From: an uncultured Verrucomicrobiota bacterium
GTDB lineage: Bacteria; Verrucomicrobiota; Kiritimatiellia; RFP12; UBA1067
DNA: 9,473 nucleotides
Direction of reading: 5' to 3'
NCBI GenBank assembly: GCA_946631535.1
Contig: CAMPAF010000101.1
Coordinates: 1-9,473, forward strand
Below the pieces are notes generated by a model that had not been told where the DNA came from, did no database searches, and worked only from the letters and a program-made list of their open reading frames with translations. Position numbers and translations under genes: made by a program. Below, piece by piece: positions 6,606 to 9,473 of the stretch; position 1 is the stretch's first letter; every line of letters begins with the position of its first letter.

Positions 6606-6738
6606 CTGTGATGTTTCCTTTCATGATAAACGACGGCTTGTCGCGCAGCGCGTCCTTCATTGCGAAGTATATGACAATTGCGAGAACGAGGGCCAGAATC
6701 TTCAAGCCCAAGTTGCCATTCGAAGTGAAAAATTTCAT
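6589..6738 (-). CDS. 49-residue single-helix membrane protein, CdaR/YbbR-like N-terminus
   Basis: Short ORF of 49 codons between cdaA and ftsK. It begins at an ATG whose first bases form an ATGA overlap with the cdaA stop, preceded by a strong GGAGGT six nt upstream, and ends with TAA inside the start of ftsK (17-nt overlap). The protein has a short N-terminus, one membrane helix (NLGLKILALVLAIVIYF, 9-25), then a charged tail of 24 residues. The helix and its lead-in resemble the N-terminal membrane segment of CdaR (YbbR), the membrane regulator of the c-di-AMP cyclase CdaA, and the position directly after cdaA is that of cdaR in many genomes. The YbbR repeat domains are absent. It may be a minimal CdaR that contacts CdaA in the membrane, or a remnant kept for translational coupling to ftsK. 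Translation looks likely; the CdaR link is an inference. Confidence 0.72.
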   Translation of the reverse strand: MKFFTSNGNLGLKILALVLAIVIYFAMKDALRDKPSFIMKGNITDEAAR

Positions 6739-7649
6739 GTTGTGACCTCCTCGGTCTTGCGTGCTTCCTCGGCCTGCTGGGCCGGCGGCACGGGTTTCCC
6801 GAAAATGCGCGGATGCTTCTCCCGGCGTCGCCGAAGCCAGTCGGCGAAAGCTTCTGCGGTGGTCTTCTGCTGCGGCATCGCCTTGCGCACCCAGCGGAGG
6901 ATTGCGGTGCGCGAGACATCGCCCACGTCAGAGTAGCGGATCAGCTTGCCGTTGTGCGCCACGGATATGCGTCCTGTCTCCTCGGAGACGACGAGCACGA
7001 GGGCGTCGGTTTCCTCGCTGAGGCCGACTGCCGCGCGATGACGCATGCCAGACATTGAGAGGTCGCTCAAGCTGGAGACGGGGAAGAGGCAGTGCGCGGC
7101 AGCGATCCGGCCGTGGCGCATGATGACTCCTCCGTCGTGGAGCGGCATCGGCTCGGTGAAAATCGCGAAGAAGAGCTCGGGCGAGACTAGCGCGTCGAGG
7201 GAGACGCCGGTAGCCTCGTAGCCGCGGAGCGAGATGCCGCGCTCGAAGGCGATGAGCGCGCCCGTCTTCGACTTTGCCAGCTTGATGACGATGGAGACGA
7301 TCTCTTCCGGCGTCGTGCGCGATCCTAATCCTTGCGCTCGATGGCGGTCTGAGAGGAACGAGCCCATCGTGGCGAGAGCACGCCTGATTTCAGGCTGGAA
7401 GATGACGACGCTTGACATTGCAAGGTAGATGAGCAGCCAGCGCACTACGGCGGAAAGCACCTTGAAGTCGAACAGCTGCGTGAACGCTATCAGTAGCGCG
7501 AAGAGGATTGCGATTCCCATGAGCAGCTGGCCAAAGCGCGAACCACGCGCCGCCTTCAGGATGGCGTATATGACCACGTACAGGATAAGTATCTGAACGG
7601 CGTCGGGAAGGTAGGTGACGACGGTGGTGATTATGTCGTGCATGTTCAT
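6735..7649 (-). CDS. cdaA: Diadenylate cyclase CdaA (c-di-AMP synthase)
   Basis: 304-residue membrane enzyme that condenses two ATP into cyclic di-AMP, a messenger controlling potassium, osmotic balance and wall homeostasis. Three membrane helices lie at about 16-33, 41-58 and 65-84, followed by the DisA_N cyclase domain (about 105-255). Motifs are GALIAFERG (130-138), PLHDGGVIM (169-177) and GMRHRAAVG (201-209), then VSEETGRISVAHNGKL (221-236). The usual DGA motif reads DGG here, a conservative change; the RHR motif is intact. A basic, then Glu-rich tail of about 50 residues follows the domain. The ATG at 7649 is preceded by AAAGGAG with a 7-nt spacer and overlaps the folP stop as ATGA; a second ATG two codons later is less well placed. 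Its neighbours ftsH and folP upstream and a CdaR-like peptide downstream match the known cdaA neighbourhood. Confidence 0.95.
   Translation of the reverse strand: MNMHDIITTVVTYLPDAVQILILYVVIYAILKAARGSRFGQLLMGIAILFALLIAFTQLFDFKVLSAVVRWLLIYLAMSSVVIFQPEIRRALATMGSFLSDRHRAQGLGSRTTPEEIVSIVIKLAKSKTGALIAFERGISLRGYEATGVSLDALVSPELFFAIFTEPMPLHDGGVIMRHGRIAAAHCLFPVSSLSDLSMSGMRHRAAVGLSEETDALVLVVSEETGRISVAHNGKLIRYSDVGDVSRTAILRWVRKAMPQQKTTAEAFADWLRRRREKHPRIFGKPVPPAQQAEEARKTEEVTT
6745..6750 (-). promoter_or_regulatory. Ribosome binding site of the 49-codon ORF
   Basis: A perfect GGAGGT on the minus strand, six nt before the ATG at 6738, within the last codons of cdaA. It is the main evidence that the small ORF is translated. 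Confidence 0.75.
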
Positions 7650-8467
7650 GCCACGTCTCCTTTCGCGAGCGCCTCCACGACCTTGAGCGCCTGCAATGTT
7701 TCCTTGACGTCGTGGACGCGGACGACGCTAGCGCCGTTCATCGCGCACCACACCGCCGCGCCGACGCTGCCGCCGAGCCTGTCGTGCGGATCCTCCGCGC
7801 CCGTGAGCGCCCCGACAATCCTCTTGCGCGAGACGCCCACCAGCACCGGCGCCCTCTGCGCCAAGCGGCGGATGCCTCTCAGGAGCGCCAAGTCCTCCTC
7901 GCGCGTCGTGCCGAAGCCGATCATGGGGTCGATGATGATTTGCGATTTTAGGATTGAAGATTGGGGGATTGTGGGATTGGAGGATTGTGAGATTGTGGGA
8001 TTGGCGCTGTCGGCGGCCGGCGGTCGATTGTCGAAGATGATGCTGGCAGGGAGCACGAGGCCGCAGCTGGTCTTGCCCGCGAGCTCGAGCATGGCAGGAA
8101 CGGACTTCGCGTAGACGCAGTTGAGTATGGCGGCACCGAGGCAAAGCGCGCGCTCGGCGGTCTCTGGGTGGTACGTGTCGATGGAGATCGGCATGGTCGG
8201 CATCTCGCGCGCGAGGACGCGAAGCACCGGCTCGAGGCGCGCCCACTCGGCCTGCCAGGAGATAGGCGTCGCGCCTGGGCGCGTGGACTCCGCGCCGAGG
8301 TCTATGATGTCGGCGCCCTCCTGCGCAAGTGCGCGCGCGCGCGAAACAGCCGCCTCTGTGCGCAGGCAACGCACTCCGTCCGAGAAGGAGTCGGGCGTGA
8401 TGTTGACGATTCCCATGACGCGCGTCCGGGAAAGGTCGATCTCAAACTGTCGGCATGTCCAGGTCAC
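7646..8467 (-). CDS. folP: Dihydropteroate synthase with a repeat insert
   Basis: Dihydropteroate synthase joins p-aminobenzoate to 6-hydroxymethyl-dihydropterin diphosphate in folate synthesis. From the GTG at 8467 it has 273 residues. Both family signatures are present: VMGIVNITPDSFSDG (17-31) and DIIDLGAESTRPGA (53-66). Also seen are SIDT (95-98), Asn116 in ILN, IIIDPMIGFG (177-186, the pterin Asp), GVSRKR (211-216, catalytic Lys) and RVHDV (250-254). Two departures stand out: the INDxS Asp is Cys (ILNCVYA), and the HMxGxPxxM segment with the following helix is missing, replaced by LPASIIFDN and a low-complexity stretch (155-176) encoded by an 8-bp repeat array. The GTG at 8467 gives a GTGA overlap with the ftsH stop and an N-terminus of usual length; a GTG at 8476 is the alternative. 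Activity is plausible but uncertain. Confidence 0.9.
   Translation of the reverse strand: MTWTCRQFEIDLSRTRVMGIVNITPDSFSDGVRCLRTEAAVSRARALAQEGADIIDLGAESTRPGATPISWQAEWARLEPVLRVLAREMPTMPISIDTYHPETAERALCLGAAILNCVYAKSVPAMLELAGKTSCGLVLPASIIFDNRPPAADSANPTISQSSNPTIPQSSILKSQIIIDPMIGFGTTREEDLALLRGIRRLAQRAPVLVGVSRKRIVGALTGAEDPHDRLGGSVGAAVWCAMNGASVVRVHDVKETLQALKVVEALAKGDVA
7657..7663 (-). promoter_or_regulatory. Ribosome binding site of cdaA
   Basis: AAAGGAG on the minus strand with a 7-nt spacer to the ATG at 7649. It favours this ATG over the in-frame ATG at 7643. Confidence 0.7.
7944..8006. repeat. Octanucleotide tandem repeat inside folP
   Basis: GATTG cores on the plus strand start at 7952, 7959, 7967, 7975, 7983, 7991 and 7999, with a weaker GATTT at 7944; spacing is 8 bp apart from one 7-bp step. 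In the folP direction the unit is CAATCCCA with variants. It is poorer in G and C than its surroundings. Because 8 is not a multiple of 3, the frame rotates through the array and gives an 8-residue protein period (SANPTISQ, SSNPTIPQ) at residues 155-175. Confidence 0.9.
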
Positions 8468-9473
8468 TCTTGGCACTTCGCTTCTTCTGGGCTATTCGTT
8501 TCCAGCTCTTCATTCTTCTCCGCCAGCTCTTCGCTCTTCCCGAGGCCGAGGAGATTCTCTACGTCGCGGCCGTCCATCGTCTCTTTCTCGAGAAGCGTGG
8601 TGGCGAGGAGCTCGAGCTTGTCGCGGTTGTCGTTCAGGAGCTTCGTGGCGCGGTCGTATGCGGAGGATATGAGCTCCTGCACCTCGGCATCGATGGCCTC
8701 GGCCGTCTTCGAGGAATACGGCGGCGGGGCCTCCTCCGCGGCGAACTGGTTGGGCTCTATGAACGCCTGGAAGCCGAACGTCTTGCTCATGCCGTAGCGG
8801 CACACCATTGCGCGTGCGATGTCGGTGGCGACCGCTATGTCGGAGGCGGCGCCCGTGGAAATGTCGTGCGTGTGCATCTCCTCGGCGATGCGGCCGCCGC
8901 AGAGGACCGCCAGCTCGTCGAGGAAGTAGGTGCGCGAACGGTTGAGGACGTCCTTCTCGGGGAGGGTCATCGTCACGCCAAGCGCGCGTCCGCGCGGGAT
9001 GATGGAGACCTTGTGCAGCGGGTCGGCGTTCTCCACGAGCAGCTGGAGCAGCGCGTGGCCCGCCTCGTGCCATGCGGTGGTCTCGTATTCCTTGCGGGTG
9101 AAGCCGGCGCTCTTGCGCTCGCGGCCCCAGAACACCTTGTCGCGCGCCTCCTCGAGGATGGCGTGCGGAATCTCGGTCATGCCGTTGCGCGCGGCGAGGA
9201 GCGCGGCCTCGTTGATGATGTTGGCGAGGTCGGCGCCGGAATGGCCGGAGGTGCCGCGCGCGAGGCGGGAGAGGTCGGCGTCGGGGGCGAGCTTCACCTT
9301 GGAGGCGTGCAGCTTGAGTATCTCCTCGCGGCCCTTGAGCGTGGGCAGGTCGACGTGCACCTGGCGGTCGAAGCGTCCAGGGCGGAGGAGCGCGGGGTCG
9401 AGGATGTCCGGGCGGTTGGTGGCGGCGATCACGATCACGCCGTCGTTCGTGCCGAAGCCGTCCATCTCCACGA
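8464..9473 (-). CDS. ftsH: ATP-dependent zinc metalloprotease FtsH (N-terminal part outside window)
   Basis: C-terminal 336 residues or so of the membrane-anchored AAA+ protease that degrades unassembled or damaged membrane proteins. The frame is open to the right edge; the first codons read VEMDGF, the end of the Walker B region, so the two membrane helices and Walker A lie outside. Numbering from that Val, the visible parts are the second region of homology ([21 protein letters not shown], 16-36) with its arginine fingers, the AAA lid ([19 protein letters not shown]), the zinc site HEAGH (135-139), and the third zinc ligand Asp211 in [12 protein letters not shown]. The C-terminal 40 residues are Glu-rich and variable, as is common. 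The catalytic core is complete. The stop overlaps the folP start. As the first gene seen here, it probably shares its promoter with the rest of the operon. Confidence 0.97.
   Translation of the reverse strand, partial: VEMDGFGTNDGVIVIAATNRPDILDPALLRPGRFDRQVHVDLPTLKGREEILKLHASKVKLAPDADLSRLARGTSGHSGADLANIINEAALLAARNGMTEIPHAILEEARDKVFWGRERKSAGFTRKEYETTAWHEAGHALLQLLVENADPLHKVSIIPRGRALGVTMTLPEKDVLNRSRTYFLDELAVLCGGRIAEEMHTHDISTGAASDIAVATDIARAMVCRYGMSKTFGFQAFIEPNQFAAEEAPPPYSSKTAEAIDAEVQELISSAYDRATKLLNDNRDKLELLATTLLEKETMDGRDVENLLGLGKSEELAEKNEELETNSPEEAKCQE

Noticed and set aside
7944..8006. CRISPR array
   Set aside because: The period is 8 bp with no spacers; it is a simple tandem repeat inside folP.

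Overview
The window is almost fully coding and rich in G and C. The layout and protein families point to a Gram-negative bacterium of the PVC group, most plausibly a Kiritimatiellota or Lentisphaerota relative such as a gut or sediment lineage. This rests on a GH20 glycosidase next to an ftsH-folP-cdaA cluster, an mcsA-like gene followed by a degenerate mcsB-like gene, and low-complexity repeats inside conserved genes. The taxonomic call is an inference from gene content only.

Layout. Positions 2-1321 (+) hold the 3' part of a GH20 beta-N-acetylhexosaminidase-type gene. All the rest (1323-9473) is on the minus strand and reads as one tightly packed operon, in transcription order: ftsH (partial, running off the right edge), folP, cdaA, a 49-codon membrane peptide in the usual cdaR/ybbR position, ftsK, a rodZ-like gene, mcsA, and an mcsB-like gene. 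Junctions are 4-nt ATGA or GTGA overlaps (ftsH/folP, folP/cdaA, cdaA/small ORF, mcsA/mcsB), a 17-nt overlap (small ORF/ftsK), and gaps of 28 nt (ftsK/rodZ) and 9 nt (rodZ/mcsA). The stop codons of the last operon gene and of the GH20 gene face each other with one base between them. No tRNA, rRNA, CRISPR or transposase was seen, and no gene-free stretch approaches 300 bases. The operon promoter must lie beyond the right edge.

How the genes fit together. The operon joins membrane protein quality control (FtsH), folate synthesis (FolP), cyclic-di-AMP synthesis (CdaA plus a minimal CdaR-like peptide), chromosome translocation at division (FtsK), cell-shape scaffolding (RodZ) and a McsA/McsB-type pair. 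ftsH-folP-cdaA-cdaR is a known arrangement in several phyla; there glmM often follows, whereas here ftsK does.

Most interesting points. (1) The McsB-like protein lacks the N-terminal ATP-site segment and, in a by-eye alignment, nearly all catalytic residues, yet is intact and translationally coupled to mcsA, so it looks like a pseudokinase. (2) A 49-aa single-helix protein, easily missed by annotation, sits where CdaR should be. (3) FolP carries an 8-bp tandem-repeat array in place of the usual HMxGxPxxM loop and following helix. (4) Repeats lie in frame in four of the nine genes: a REP-like doublet in the GH20 gene, an octamer array in folP, a REP-like hairpin in ftsK, and 42-bp and 9-bp arrays in rodZ.
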